Counted from the first letter of the stretch, positions 1-8,937 are shown. The stretch: DNA of 64,000 nt from Chromobacterium alkanivorans (GCF_016937655.1 NZ_JAFHKL010000008.1:124001-188000); one strand, 5' to 3'. Notes: generated by a model not told the origin, from the letters alone. Translations and numbers: made by a program.

Positions 1-2
1 CC

Positions 3-314
3 CGCGGCAATTACACCAACGGTTGCATGCAGGACATCCACTGGACCGACGGCGGTTTCGGCTATTTCCCCAGTTACACGCTGGGCGCGATGTACGCGGC
101 GCAGTATTTCGCCAGCCTGCGCCGCGCCGAGCCGGAGCTGGACGCGCAGGTGGCGGCCGGCAATCTGGAGCCCATCTTCAACTGGCTGAACACCAATATC
201 TGGAGCCAGGGCAGCAGCTGGAGCACCGATGAACTGGTGCGGCGCGCCACCGGCGAGACGCTGAACCCGGCGCACTTCAAGGCGCATCTGGAGCGGCGTT
301 ATCTAGGCGTGTGA
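3..314 (+). CDS. M32 carboxypeptidase (Taq family), C-terminal part
   Basis: This is the last ~103 codons of a gene that begins before the window. The frame is open from base 3 and reads through GCMQDIHWTDGGFGYFPSYT, the conserved C-terminal segment of thermostable (M32) metallocarboxypeptidases. These are cytosolic zinc enzymes that remove C-terminal residues from peptides. The zinc-binding HEXXH motif lies upstream and cannot be seen. The protein ends at LERRYLGV. A hairpin terminator follows 17 bases after the stop. The family assignment is firm and the full length is unknown. Confidence 0.88.
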   Translation, partial: RGNYTNGCMQDIHWTDGGFGYFPSYTLGAMYAAQYFASLRRAEPELDAQVAAGNLEPIFNWLNTNIWSQGSSWSTDELVRRATGETLNPAHFKAHLERRYLGV

Positions 315-331
315 TGTTGTGGAAGGCAGAT

Positions 332-358
332 AAAAAGCGCGGCGTGGCCGCGCTTTTT
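332..358. terminator. bidirectional rho-independent terminator
   Basis: A perfect 12-bp stem (332-343 with 347-358) has a 3-base loop and A/T runs at both outer ends. It separates the convergent carboxypeptidase and alpha/beta hydrolase genes and can serve both. Confidence 0.85.
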
Positions 359-1237
359 TCATTGGGGCTGGCTGAAAAAGGCGTGGATCGCTGCCGCCAG
401 CGCTTCCGGCTGCTCCCATTGCAGCATGTGGCCGGCGTCGGCGATCACGGTTTCCTGCAATTGGGCGAAACAGGCGCGCCGCTGCGGCATGCTGGCGGCC
501 ACGCTCTTGGCCAGCGGGTGGTCGTCGGTGTCGCCGCCCAGCGCCCACAGCACCGGCGCGCTGATGCGCTGCCAGCAGGCCATCGCTTCTTCCAGCCGGT
601 ACAGCACTGGGTTGACCATTTTGTGGCGCGGGTCGGCGCGGTAGTAGAGGCCGTCGTCGCGCAGGCGGGTCAGCTCGCGCGCCAGCCATTGGGCGCGCTC
701 CGGCGTCAGCCTGGGGTTGCGCTCCAATAGCTTGGCGGCCACGGCGTCCAGTGACTGCAAATCGCCGAACTCCGGCGCGTCGCGGGTTTCGCGCAGCCAG
801 CGCGCGTAACGGCCCGGCGCTTCCGCCGGCTTGGTGGCGGCCAGGCCGAAGCCTTCGGCCAGCACCAGTTTTTCTACGCGCTCGGGGCGGATGCCGGCGT
901 AGATACCGGCGATCATCGAGCCCATGCTGTGGCCCAGCAGCTTGACCGGCTGCTGCGGCGACAGCGCGTCCAGCAGCGCGTCGAGATCGGCCAGGTAGTC
1001 GGGAAAGTAGTAGCTGCCGTCGTTCCAGTCGCTGTCGCCGAAGCCGCGCCAGTCCGGCGCCGCCACTTGCCAGCCGTCCGGCAGCGCGTCCACCAGGAAT
1101 TGGAAGGTGGCGGAGCTGTCCATCCAGCCGTGCAGCAGCACCAGGAGCGGCGCGTCGCGCGGGCCCCAGCGGCGCAGGTGATGGCGGTGGCGGTTGAGGG
1201 GCAGGGTTTCGGACTGGCTGGGGCGTTGAATCGGCAT
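359..1237 (-). CDS. alpha/beta hydrolase
   Basis: A 292-residue alpha/beta-hydrolase-fold protein, probably cytosolic because no signal peptide is visible. The oxyanion-hole segment LLHGWMDSS lies near residues 35-42. The nucleophile elbow LGHSMGS places the catalytic serine at about 104, and the catalytic histidine is probably in DAGHMLQWEQP near the C-terminus. The frame stays open upstream to 1336, but those residues run through an inverted repeat and look non-coding, so the start is placed at MPIQRPS. The family includes esterases, lactonases and epoxide hydrolases, and the substrate cannot be read from sequence. It lies downstream of the MFS transporter gene on the same strand but is separated from it by a hairpin, so co-transcription is doubtful. 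Confidence 0.85.
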   Translation of the reverse strand: MPIQRPSQSETLPLNRHRHHLRRWGPRDAPLLVLLHGWMDSSATFQFLVDALPDGWQVAAPDWRGFGDSDWNDGSYYFPDYLADLDALLDALSPQQPVKLLGHSMGSMIAGIYAGIRPERVEKLVLAEGFGLAATKPAEAPGRYARWLRETRDAPEFGDLQSLDAVAAKLLERNPRLTPERAQWLARELTRLRDDGLYYRADPRHKMVNPVLYRLEEAMACWQRISAPVLWALGGDTDDHPLAKSVAASMPQRRACFAQLQETVIADAGHMLQWEQPEALAAAIHAFFSQPQ

Positions 1238-1277
1238 GGCGGCGCGGGCGGTGGGACGAAAGCCCCAGTCTACCCAG

Positions 1278-1309
1278 AAACACGGCGAACCGGGAGGTTC
1301 GCCGTGTTT
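1278..1309. terminator. 14-bp perfect hairpin between two minus-strand genes
   Basis: Arms 1278-1291 and 1296-1309 are perfectly complementary around a GGGA loop. The hairpin lies between the end of the MFS transporter gene and the start of the hydrolase gene. There is no long U-tract on the minus-strand side, so termination is likely but could be partial. Confidence 0.6.
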
Positions 1310-1370
1310 GGATGGTGTGACAGCGCGAGCGCTCAATCAAACGTCGGCGCCGCGGCTTGCGGGATGGCTC

Positions 1371-2987
1371 TTATTGGTGGATGTCGGCGCGGTGAGTCTC
1401 CTTCAGCCCCAACAGGCAGACCACGAAGCTGACGCTGTAGACGATGACCGGATACCACAGGCCGTAGAGGATGTCGCCGGTGTAGACCACCAGCGAGAAC
1501 GCCACGGTGGGGAACAGGCCGCCTATCCAGCCGTTGCCGATGTGGTAGGGCAGCGACATCGAGGTGTAGCGGATGCGGGTGGGGAACAACTCCACCATGG
1601 TGGCGGCCAGCGGGCCGTAGACCATGGCGGCGATCAGGCTGAGCAGCACCAGCACCGCCACCACCATCGGGTAGTTGATCTTGTCCGGGTCGGCCTTGTC
1701 CGGGTAGCCGGCCTGCTTCAGCGCGGCCAGCAGTTGGGCCTTGTCGAAGCCGGTCAGCGTCTGTTCGCCCACCTTGATCTGGGTTTCGCCGCCGGCGGGC
1801 GCCGCCTGGCGCTGGTAGGGCACGCCGTTCTTGGCCAGCAAGGCCTTGGCCTGGTCGCAGCTGCTGCTGAGCTTGGCCTTGCCCACCGGATCGAACTGGA
1901 AGCGGCAGCTGGCCGGGTCCGCCACCACCACCACCGGCGCTTGGCGCGCGGCGTTGGCGATGTCCGGGCTGGCGTAGGCGGTCAGCCATTTGAAGGCGGG
2001 GAAGGTCAGCAAGGCCGCCAGCAGCAGGCCGGTCAGCATCACCGGCTTGCGGCCGATGCGGTCGGACAGATAGCCGAAGTACAGGAACAGCGGCGCGGCG
2101 ATCAGCAGGGACACCACCAGCAGCTGGGTGGCGATTTGAGAATCCACCTTGAGGATTTGGGTGAGGAAGAACAGCGAGTAGAACTGCGCGCAGTAGAAGG
2201 TGACCGCCTGGCCGCCGTTGATGCCGAACAGGGCGGTGAGCACGATGCGCAGATTCTTCCAGTTGGTGAAGGATTCGGTCAGCGGCGCCTTGGAGTGCTT
2301 GCCCTCGGCCTTCATTTTCAGGAAGGCCGGCGATTCGTGCATCGACAGCCGGATCCAGGTGGAGATGGCCAGCAGCGCCAGCGACAGCAGGAAGGGCAGG
2401 CGCCAGCCCCAGTCGTCGAAGGCCGGGCCGGTGAGCTTGCGGCAGGCCAGGATCACCAGCAGCGACAGCAGCAGGCCGGCGGTGGCGGTGACCTGGATCC
2501 AGCTGGTGTAGGCGCCGCGTTTGTGGTCCGGCGCGTGTTCGGCCACGTAGATGGCCGCGCCGCCGTATTCGCCGCCTATCGCCAGGCCCTGCAGCATGCG
2601 CAGCACCACCAGCAGGATGGGCGCGGCGATGCCTATGCTGGCGTAGCCGGGCAGCAGGCCCACCAGGAAGGTGGACACGCCCATGATCAGGATGGTGGCG
2701 AGAAAGGTGTATTTGCGGCCTATCATGTCGCCCAGCCGGCCGAACAGCAGCGCGCCGAAGGGGCGCACCAGAAAGCCGGCGGCGAAGGTCATCAGCGCGA
2801 AGATGAAGGCGGTGGTTTCATTGACGCCGGCGAAGAACTGCTTGCTGATCACCGCCGCCAGCGCGCCGTACAGGAAAAAGTCGTACCACTCGAAAACGGT
2901 GCCCAGCGACGAGGCGAAGATCACTTTGCGCTCGGAGCTGCTGATCGCGTGTCCCGCCGTGGCGGCGGGCGTCAGGGTGCTGCTCAT
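1371..2987 (-). CDS. MHS-type major facilitator transporter
   Basis: A 538-residue inner-membrane secondary transporter. It has the metabolite:H+ symporter signature: the N-terminal VFEWYDFFLYG, motif A (GRLGDMIGRK, about 83-92), RMLQGLAIGGEYGGA (130-144) and a repeat of motif A in the second half (GYLSDRIGRK). Relatives carry osmolytes, dicarboxylates, shikimate or citrate. A soluble segment of about 100 residues (about 338-440, with two cysteines) interrupts the second half. The start was chosen for its AGAGGAGA ribosome site, although the frame is open upstream to 3704. It lies 89 bases after the GMC oxidoreductase gene on the same strand, so it probably imports that enzyme's substrate or a related compound. 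Confidence 0.9.
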   Translation of the reverse strand: MSSTLTPAATAGHAISSSERKVIFASSLGTVFEWYDFFLYGALAAVISKQFFAGVNETTAFIFALMTFAAGFLVRPFGALLFGRLGDMIGRKYTFLATILIMGVSTFLVGLLPGYASIGIAAPILLVVLRMLQGLAIGGEYGGAAIYVAEHAPDHKRGAYTSWIQVTATAGLLLSLLVILACRKLTGPAFDDWGWRLPFLLSLALLAISTWIRLSMHESPAFLKMKAEGKHSKAPLTESFTNWKNLRIVLTALFGINGGQAVTFYCAQFYSLFFLTQILKVDSQIATQLLVVSLLIAAPLFLYFGYLSDRIGRKPVMLTGLLLAALLTFPAFKWLTAYASPDIANAARQAPVVVVADPASCRFQFDPVGKAKLSSSCDQAKALLAKNGVPYQRQAAPAGGETQIKVGEQTLTGFDKAQLLAALKQAGYPDKADPDKINYPMVVAVLVLLSLIAAMVYGPLAATMVELFPTRIRYTSMSLPYHIGNGWIGGLFPTVAFSLVVYTGDILYGLWYPVIVYSVSFVVCLLGLKETHRADIHQ

Positions 2988-3076
2988 GGTGCTGTCTCCT
3001 CTTGATGTGGCTTTGCGACAGGTTGTGGGGCGGGAAGTGGGCTTCCTCTGTGGTGGTGGATCCGATGTCGCGTCGC

Positions 3077-4693
3077 TCAGTCCGGCGCGGCGCGGTCTTG
3101 CAAAATCATGCGGGCGGCTTTTTCCGCGATCATCAGCGTGGGCGAGTTGGTGTTGCCCGAGGTGATGGCGGGCATGATGGAGGCGTCCGCCACTCTCAAG
3201 CCGGATAGTCCGTGCACGCGCAGTCTGGCATCGACCACCGCGTCGGTATCCTGTCCCATTTTGCAGGTGCCGACCGGATGGAAAATGGTGGTGCCGATGC
3301 GGCCGGCGGCGGCGGCCAGTTCTTCGTCGCTGTGGGCGGCGAGGCCGGGCAGGTATTCCTCCGGACGGTAGCGCGCCAGCGCCGGCGCGGCGACGATGCG
3401 CCGGGTCAGCCGCAGCGCGGCCACCGCGACGGCGCGGTCCCGCGGGTGGCTGAGGTAGTGGGGCTGGATCAGCGGCGCGGCGTCCAGGCCCGCGCCGCCG
3501 ATGGCGATCCGGCCGCGGCTGAGCGGGCGCAGGTCGCAGACCGAGGCGGTGAAGGCGGGGAAGGGGTGCAGCGGCTCGCCGAAGCGCTCCAGCGACAGCG
3601 GCTGCACATGGTATTCCAGATTGGCGCGCGGCTGTTCCGGGTCGGACTTGGCGAAGGCGCCGAGCTGGCTGGGCGCCATCGCCAGCGGGCCGCTGCGCCG
3701 CCACAAGTACTCCCAGCCCATGGCCAGCTTGCCGGTCCAGCTATTGGCCAGCTGGTTCAGCGTGCGCGCGCCGCTGACCTTGAACACCATGCGCAGCTGC
3801 AGGTGGTCTTGCAGATTGGCGCCGACGCCGGCCAGCGCATGGCGCACGGCGACGCCGTGCTCTTGCAGCAGCGCGGCCGGACCAATGCCGCTGCGCTGCA
3901 ACAAAAGCGGGGAGCCGACGGCGCCGGCGGCCAGGATGATTTCGCCGCGGCAGCGCGCCTGCCAGCGCTGCCGGTGTTGCAGGAATACCATACCGGCGGC
4001 GCGGCCGTCTTCCAGCAGCAGGGTTTCCGCCTCGGCATGGGTCAGCACGGTGAGGTTGGGGCGCTGGCGCGCCGGGCGCAGAAAGGCCTTGGCGGTGTTC
4101 CAGCGCAGGCCGCCGCGCTGGTTGACTTCGAAATAGCCGCAGCCGGCGTTGTCGCCGCGATTGAAGTCGTCCACCGGGGCGATGCCGCTTTGCTCCGCCG
4201 CGTCGCGGAAGGCGTCCAGAATCTCCCAGGACAGCCGCTGCCGCTCCACCCGCCATTCGCCACCGTGGCCGTGCTGGGCGCGGGCGCTGTCGAAATGGTC
4301 CTCCATGCGCAGGAAGTCCGGCAGCACTTCGTCCCAGCTCCAGCCGGGGCAGCCCTGCGCCGCCCAGCCGTCGTAGTCCGCGGCCTGGCCGCGCATATAG
4401 ATCATGCCGTTGATCGAGGAGCAGCCGCCCAGCACCTTGCCGCGCGGGTAGTTGAGGCTGCGCCCGCCCAGGCCGGCCTCGGGCGCGGTGCGCAGGCACC
4501 AGTCGGTGCGGGGGTTGCCGATGCAGTAGAGATAGCCCACCGGGATGTGTATCCACGGGTAGTTGTCCTCGCCGCCGGCCTCCAGCAGCAGCACGCGGTG
4601 CCGCGGATTGAGCGACAGGCGGTTGGCCAGCAGGCAGCCGGCGCTGCCCGCGCCGACGATGATGTAGTCGAATGTGTCCGCCAATGCCTGCAT
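3077..4693 (-). CDS. GMC-family FAD oxidoreductase (choline dehydrogenase-like)
   Basis: A 538-residue flavoprotein of the glucose-methanol-choline family. The N-terminal FAD-binding motif is DYIIVGAGSAGCLLANRLS (about 9-27), the GMC signature is GKVLGGCSSINGMIYMRG, and the C-terminal catalytic region is TTIFHPVGTCKMGQD with its active-site histidine. Such enzymes oxidise an alcohol to an aldehyde and pass electrons to a quinone or oxygen. The reported frame extends further upstream, but MQALADTF at 4693 has a good AGGAAA ribosome site and matches the family N-terminus. It shares an apparent operon with the MHS transporter and is divergent from a LysR regulator. The exact alcohol is unknown; choline is possible, but no betB or betI is nearby. 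Confidence 0.9.
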   Translation of the reverse strand: MQALADTFDYIIVGAGSAGCLLANRLSLNPRHRVLLLEAGGEDNYPWIHIPVGYLYCIGNPRTDWCLRTAPEAGLGGRSLNYPRGKVLGGCSSINGMIYMRGQAADYDGWAAQGCPGWSWDEVLPDFLRMEDHFDSARAQHGHGGEWRVERQRLSWEILDAFRDAAEQSGIAPVDDFNRGDNAGCGYFEVNQRGGLRWNTAKAFLRPARQRPNLTVLTHAEAETLLLEDGRAAGMVFLQHRQRWQARCRGEIILAAGAVGSPLLLQRSGIGPAALLQEHGVAVRHALAGVGANLQDHLQLRMVFKVSGARTLNQLANSWTGKLAMGWEYLWRRSGPLAMAPSQLGAFAKSDPEQPRANLEYHVQPLSLERFGEPLHPFPAFTASVCDLRPLSRGRIAIGGAGLDAAPLIQPHYLSHPRDRAVAVAALRLTRRIVAAPALARYRPEEYLPGLAAHSDEELAAAAGRIGTTIFHPVGTCKMGQDTDAVVDARLRVHGLSGLRVADASIMPAITSGNTNSPTLMIAEKAARMILQDRAAPD

Positions 4694-4776
4694 GCCGCGC
4701 TTTCCTATGACGTATGTATCGCCACCATATAAGATCAAGCCGGGCCGGGCTGGGAATAGCCAGAGCGGAACAATGG

Positions 4777-4794
4777 CTGTTAGTTTTCTAACAG
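4777..4794. promoter_or_regulatory. inverted repeat in divergent promoter, candidate LysR operator
   Basis: Perfect 7-bp arms (CTGTTAG and CTAACAG) flank TTTT in the gap between the GMC oxidoreductase start (4693) and the LysR start (4857). Its position and symmetry suit binding by the adjacent LysR-type regulator. It has not been matched to a known site. Confidence 0.5.
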
Positions 4795-4856
4795 TGGTGC
4801 AATTGAAGCCTGTCATCTTTGTGTGCAAGCGCACCATAAACGCGGGGGAGGGAGCG

Positions 4857-5780
4857 ATGTTCGACTGGAACGACATCCGTTATTTTCTGGCCTTGCAACG
4901 CAGCGGCAAGCTGCTGGCGGCGGCTCGGCAGTTGCGCACCACGCATGCGACGGTGGCCCGGCATATCGAACAGCTGGAGCGGCAGCTGGGCCAGCCGCTG
5001 TTCGTGCAGCAGCCGGACGGCTACCAGCTGACCGCGGCCGGCCGGCAATTGCTGCCCTTGGCCGAGCAGCTGGAAAACACCGCGTCGCGTATGCAGGACG
5101 AGGCGAGGGTGGGGCATGTGGAGGTGGCCGGCCTGGTGCGGCTGGGCGCGCCGGAAGGCCTGGGCTCCTTGTTTCTGTCGCGGCATCTGCCGCGGCTGAT
5201 GGCGCGCTATCCGGCGCTGGAGATCGATCTGGTGTCGGTGCCGCGCTTCGTCAGCATCACCAACCGCGAGGTGGACGTCGCCATCGCGCTGGAGCGGCCG
5301 CAGGCCAATATGGTGGTGACGCGCAAGCTCACCGATTACTGCCTGGGCCTGTACGCGACGCCGGCCTATCTGGACGCGCATGCGCCGATCCGCGAGCGCG
5401 AGGACCTGGCCGGCCATCCCATCGTCGGCTACGTCGACGATTTGCTGTTTTCGCGCGAACTGATGTTCCACCGCGGCCTGTGCCGCAATCCGCTGATTAA
5501 TCTGCGCTGCACCAGCGTGGTGGGCCAGCAGCAGGCGGCGCTGGCCGACGGCGGCATCGCGGTGCTACCGTATTATCTGACCTACGACGACGCGCGGCTG
5601 CGCCAGCTGCTGCCGGAGCTGCGCATCATCCGCTCCTACTGGATCAGCGGCCGCAGCGACATCCGCCGCACGCTGCGCTACCGGGTGGTATGGGATTACG
5701 TGGTGGATTTGTGCCAGCGCATGCAATGGTTGCTGATGCAACAGCCAAGTCAGCAAAAAGAATCAATCGATGCGGGATAA
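4857..5780 (+). CDS. LysR-family transcriptional regulator
   Basis: A 307-residue LysR-type regulator. The N-terminal winged helix-turn-helix (about 1-60) contains DIRYFLALQRSGKLLAAARQ and the recognition segment THATVARHIEQLERQLG. A periplasmic-binding-like effector domain occupies about 90-295. The ATG at 4857 follows GGGGGAGGGAG, a strong ribosome site, so the longer open frame back to 4674 is not used. It is divergent from the GMC oxidoreductase/MHS transporter pair and probably controls it together with itself. The effector is unknown. Confidence 0.9.
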   Translation: MFDWNDIRYFLALQRSGKLLAAARQLRTTHATVARHIEQLERQLGQPLFVQQPDGYQLTAAGRQLLPLAEQLENTASRMQDEARVGHVEVAGLVRLGAPEGLGSLFLSRHLPRLMARYPALEIDLVSVPRFVSITNREVDVAIALERPQANMVVTRKLTDYCLGLYATPAYLDAHAPIREREDLAGHPIVGYVDDLLFSRELMFHRGLCRNPLINLRCTSVVGQQQAALADGGIAVLPYYLTYDDARLRQLLPELRIIRSYWISGRSDIRRTLRYRVVWDYVVDLCQRMQWLLMQQPSQQKESIDAG

Positions 5781-5789
5781 GCTCACTTC

Positions 5790-6653
5790 ATGAGAACGCT
5801 CTATCGCAACGGCGGTCCGGATTCGCCGTATTTGTGGCGGATGCTGCGGGTGCTGGACTATCTGTGGCGCCATCTGGACGGGCCGGTGCCGCTGGAAAGG
5901 TTGGCGGAGGAGGCCTGCTTGTCGCCCTTTCACTTTCACCGCGTGTATCGCGGCCTGATGGCCGAAACGGTGGGAGAGACCCGGCAGCGGCTGTTGCTGC
6001 ATCGCGCGGCCGGGCAGTTGGACGGCGGCTTGCTCCCCTTGTCGAGGGTGGCGACGCGCGCCGGCTACGGCGGCACCGCGGCCTTCGTCCGGGCCTTCGC
6101 CAGGGCTTACGGCGAGAGTCCGGGCCGCTATCGCCAGCGCAGAGCGTTCATTTCTAGGCAAGACTGGGAGACCGTTATGCATGAAGTGACATTGCTCAAG
6201 CAGGACAAGGGGCTGAAGGTGCTGATGCGCCGCCATGTCGGCAGTTATATGGAGATTGGCCAGGCTTTCGGCGCTTTGCAGGCCATCAGCCCGGGGTGCG
6301 CGGTCGGCGACGAGCCGGGCCGCGTATTCGGGATGTATCTGGATGACACGGAACAGACGGAGGAGGCCAAGCTGCGCTCCATCGCCTGCGTGACCGTGCC
6401 GGACTCCTGGCAGGAGCGGCCGCTGCCGGAGGGGTTTGAATGGGGGGAGATTCCCGCCGGAGAGTACGCTTGCGTCACGCATCAGGGACCGTATGCGGAG
6501 CTGTCCACGGCCTGGTCCTGGCTGTACCGGCACTGGCTGCCCGGCAGCGGGCGCGCGCTCGGCGGCGTGCCGTGCGTGGAAGAGTATTTGAATTCGCCGT
6601 ACGACAATCCGCCCACGGCCTTGCGCACTCGGCTGATGTTGTCGCTGGCCTGA
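5790..6653 (+). CDS. AraC-family regulator with GyrI-like effector domain
   Basis: A 287-residue two-domain regulator. The AraC-type double helix-turn-helix is at the N-terminus (about 15-118; LERLAEEACLSPFHFHRVYR and the second helix pair around RAGYGGTAAFVRAFARAYG). A GyrI/SOUL-like small-molecule domain fills about 130-287 (HEVTLLKQDKGLKVLMRRHVG). This order is found in Rob/SoxS-like and BmrR-like multidrug or stress regulators. It starts nine bases after the LysR gene and may be co-transcribed with it. Its TGA stop lies exactly at the left end of a dispersed repeat element. Confidence 0.88.
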   Translation: MRTLYRNGGPDSPYLWRMLRVLDYLWRHLDGPVPLERLAEEACLSPFHFHRVYRGLMAETVGETRQRLLLHRAAGQLDGGLLPLSRVATRAGYGGTAAFVRAFARAYGESPGRYRQRRAFISRQDWETVMHEVTLLKQDKGLKVLMRRHVGSYMEIGQAFGALQAISPGCAVGDEPGRVFGMYLDDTEQTEEAKLRSIACVTVPDSWQERPLPEGFEWGEIPAGEYACVTHQGPYAELSTAWSWLYRHWLPGSGRALGGVPCVEEYLNSPYDNPPTALRTRLMLSLA

Positions 6654-6794
6654 GAACCTGTTTACGATCTGCTGCGCGTCGGCGATACGGCGTTGAAAAC
6701 GAGCTCAAAATGCTCATGTACCACGAGTACATTCCGCTTTTTCGCTCGTTTTCGCCTTGTCTCGCCTTAGCTCGCGAGATCGGAAACACGTTCT
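6653..6794. repeat. 142-bp dispersed inverted-ended element, copy 1
   Basis: The ends AGAACCTGTTTACGATCT (6653-6670) and, reading inward from 6794 on the other strand, AGAACGTGTTTCCGATCT match at 16 of 18 positions. The interior is nearly identical to the copy at 26136-26277. The left end overlaps the last base of the AraC/GyrI stop codon, and TGA occurs at both outer boundaries (6651-6653 and 6794-6796), which could be a 3-bp target duplication. It encodes no credible protein and is MITE-like. Confidence 0.8.
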
Positions 6795-6820
6795 GAGCGC
6801 GCTTGTGGTTCGGCCATGAA

Positions 6821-6848
6821 AAAACCCGCGCCGTTTGGCGCGGGTTTT
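6821..6848. terminator. bidirectional rho-independent terminator
   Basis: A 12-bp perfect stem (6821-6832 with 6837-6848) has a GTTT loop and terminal A/T runs. It lies just past the guaB stop and serves guaB on the minus strand. Confidence 0.85.
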
Positions 6849-6878
6849 GCCGTAAAGGATGCCTGACGACGTCGGGTC

Positions 6879-8342
6879 TTAACGGGATACGTGGTAGTTC
6901 GGCGCTTCCTTGGTGATCTGCACGTCGTGGACGTGGGATTCCTGGATGCCGGCGGAAGTGATTTCCACGAATTCCGCTTTGGCGTGCATGTCGGCGATGG
7001 TGGCGCAGCCAAGGTAGCCCATCGAGGAGCGCAGGCCGCCCACCAACTGGTGGATCACCTGGCCGATGGAGCCCTTGTACGGCACGCGGCCTTCGATGCC
7101 TTCCGGCACCAGCTTTTCCACATTGCCTTCGTTGTCCTGGAAGTAGCGGTCGGACGAACCCTGGCTCATCGCGCCCAGGCTGCCCATGCCGCGGTAGGAC
7201 TTGTAGGAACGGCCCTGGAACAGCTCGACTTCGCCCGGGGCTTCTTCGGTGCCGGCGAACATGCCGCCCAGCATCACGCAGTTGCCGCCGGCGGCCAGCG
7301 CCTTGGAGATGTCGCCGGAGAAGCGGATGCCGCCGTCGGCGATCATCGGCACGCCGGTGCCCTTCAGCGCTTCGGACACGTTGTGGATGGCGGTCAGCTG
7401 CGGCACGCCCACGCCGGCCACGATGCGGGTGGTGCAGATGGAGCCGGGGCCGATGCCGACCTTGACGCCGTCGGCGCCGGCTTCAACCAGCGCCAGCGCG
7501 GCGGCGGCGGTGGCGATATTGCCGCCGATCACGTCCACCTGCGGGAACTTCTGCTTGACCCAGCGCACGCGCTCGATCACGCCCTGGCTGTGGCCGTGGG
7601 CGGTGTCGACCACGATCACGTCCACGCCGGCCTTCACCAGCGCGGCAACGCGCTCTGGGGTGTCGCCGCCGGTGCCGACCGCCGCGCCCACGCGCAGACT
7701 GCCCTGGCTGTCTTTATTGGCGTTGGGGTGTTCGCTGGTCTTGATGATGTCCTTGACCGTGATCAGGCCCTTCAGCTCCCAGGCGTCGTTGATCACCAGC
7801 ACGCGCTCCAGGCGGTGGGCGTGCATCAGGTCGCGGGCTTCGTCGATGCTGGCGCCTTCCTTGACGGTGATCAGGCGCTCGCGCGGAGTCATGATGGAGC
7901 CGACGCTCTGGTCCAGGCGGGTCTCGAAGCGCAGGTCGCGGTTGGTGACGATGCCGACCACTTTGCCGTTGTCGATCACCGGCAGACCGGAAATCTTGTG
8001 ATGGCGGGTCAGCAGCACCAGATCGCGCACCAGCATGTCCGGGGCGATGGTGATGGGATCCTTGACCACGCCGCTTTCATGGCGTTTCACCTTGGACACT
8101 TCGCGGGCTTGTTGCTCGATGCTCATGTTCTTGTGCACGATGCCGATGCCGCCTTCTTGAGCCATGGCGATGGCAAGACGGGCTTCGGTCACCGTGTCCA
8201 TGGCGGCGGACACCAGGGGCAGGTTCAGGGTGATGTTGCGGGTAAGCTTGGTGGAGAGAACTACGTCGCGCGGCAGAACTTCAGAGTGGGCCGGGACGAG
8301 GAGAACGTCGTCGAAAGTATAGGCTTTCTCGATGATACGCAT
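6879..8342 (-). CDS. guaB: inosine-5'-monophosphate dehydrogenase
   Basis: A 487-residue cytosolic enzyme that oxidises IMP to XMP with NAD+, the committed step of GMP synthesis. The TIM barrel begins at [17 protein letters not shown]. Two CBS domains sit at roughly 90-205, and the catalytic cysteine loop is [15 protein letters not shown]. The flap is in the [11 protein letters not shown] region, and length and motifs match the family. The start MRIIEKAY follows AAAGGAAAC. No guaA lies beside it in the window. It is divergent from the DUF4124 gene. Confidence 0.97.
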   Translation of the reverse strand: MRIIEKAYTFDDVLLVPAHSEVLPRDVVLSTKLTRNITLNLPLVSAAMDTVTEARLAIAMAQEGGIGIVHKNMSIEQQAREVSKVKRHESGVVKDPITIAPDMLVRDLVLLTRHHKISGLPVIDNGKVVGIVTNRDLRFETRLDQSVGSIMTPRERLITVKEGASIDEARDLMHAHRLERVLVINDAWELKGLITVKDIIKTSEHPNANKDSQGSLRVGAAVGTGGDTPERVAALVKAGVDVIVVDTAHGHSQGVIERVRWVKQKFPQVDVIGGNIATAAAALALVEAGADGVKVGIGPGSICTTRIVAGVGVPQLTAIHNVSEALKGTGVPMIADGGIRFSGDISKALAAGGNCVMLGGMFAGTEEAPGEVELFQGRSYKSYRGMGSLGAMSQGSSDRYFQDNEGNVEKLVPEGIEGRVPYKGSIGQVIHQLVGGLRSSMGYLGCATIADMHAKAEFVEITSAGIQESHVHDVQITKEAPNYHVSR

Positions 8343-8499
8343 CTTGGCGTTTCCTTTGCGGCAAAGCGGCATTATACCGAGGCATTAACGCTATTGCAAA
8401 AAAACGGGCTTTCCGCCCCCAAGCCTGTTACCTTTTTGCCCGCCGGCCGCGCAGGCCTTACAATTTGAGTATCTGCAGCGCATTCGGGTCAGGGAGTCG

Positions 8500-8937
8500 A
8501 TGATGAAGTCAACCTTAGTATGGACCTTTTTGCTGGCTTTGCTGGCCTCCTCCGCCGCCAGCGCGGAAGTCTATGTATGGAAGGACGAAGCCGGCAAGAC
8601 CGTGTATTCGGACCAGCCGCCGCCCAGCGTCAACGCCCGCCGCATGAGCACGCGCGCGCCGGCGCCGGCCTCGGCCCCGGCCAAGGACGTCAAGAAAGCC
8701 GCGGGCAAGGACGCGAGCGGAGAGAACGCCAAGATCGCGGCGGAAAACGCCAAGATCGTGGAAGCCAACGCCAAGATTCGCGAGCAGAACTGCCAGAACG
8801 CCCGCAATCAGCTGGCCTCGGTGCAGACCAATAGCCGCATCCGCATGCCGGGTTCCAATGCCTTGGCCACCGACGCGCAGCGCAATGAGCTGATCGCCCA
8901 GGCGCAGGCCAATGTGCAGACCTGGTGTGGAAAATAA
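8500..8937 (+). CDS. DUF4124-domain exported protein
   Basis: A 145-residue periplasmic or membrane-associated protein of unknown function. Residues 1-22 form a signal peptide (cleavage near SAASA), followed by the DUF4124 segment EVYVWKDEAGKTVYSDQPPP. A region rich in Ala, Lys and Asn repeats the unit ENAKI/EANAKI and is likely helical. Two adjacent ATG codons (8500 and 8503) are possible starts, with GGGAG upstream. The gene ends directly against the GTG start of uvrC, so the two are probably translated from one mRNA. A second DUF4124 protein lies at 48034. Confidence 0.8.
   Translation: MMKSTLVWTFLLALLASSAASAEVYVWKDEAGKTVYSDQPPPSVNARRMSTRAPAPASAPAKDVKKAAGKDASGENAKIAAENAKIVEANAKIREQNCQNARNQLASVQTNSRIRMPGSNALATDAQRNELIAQAQANVQTWCGK

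Noticed and set aside
1236-3005. Plus-strand open frame of 589 codons opposite the MHS transporter
   Set aside because: Gln/His/Gly-rich antisense shadow; the minus strand encodes a clear transporter.
6719-6796. Short frame starting MLMYHEYIPLFRSFSPCLALA, also seen at other repeat copies
   Set aside because: The frame is a by-product of the repeated DNA; it is not kept at the same length or ends among copies and lacks a ribosome site.
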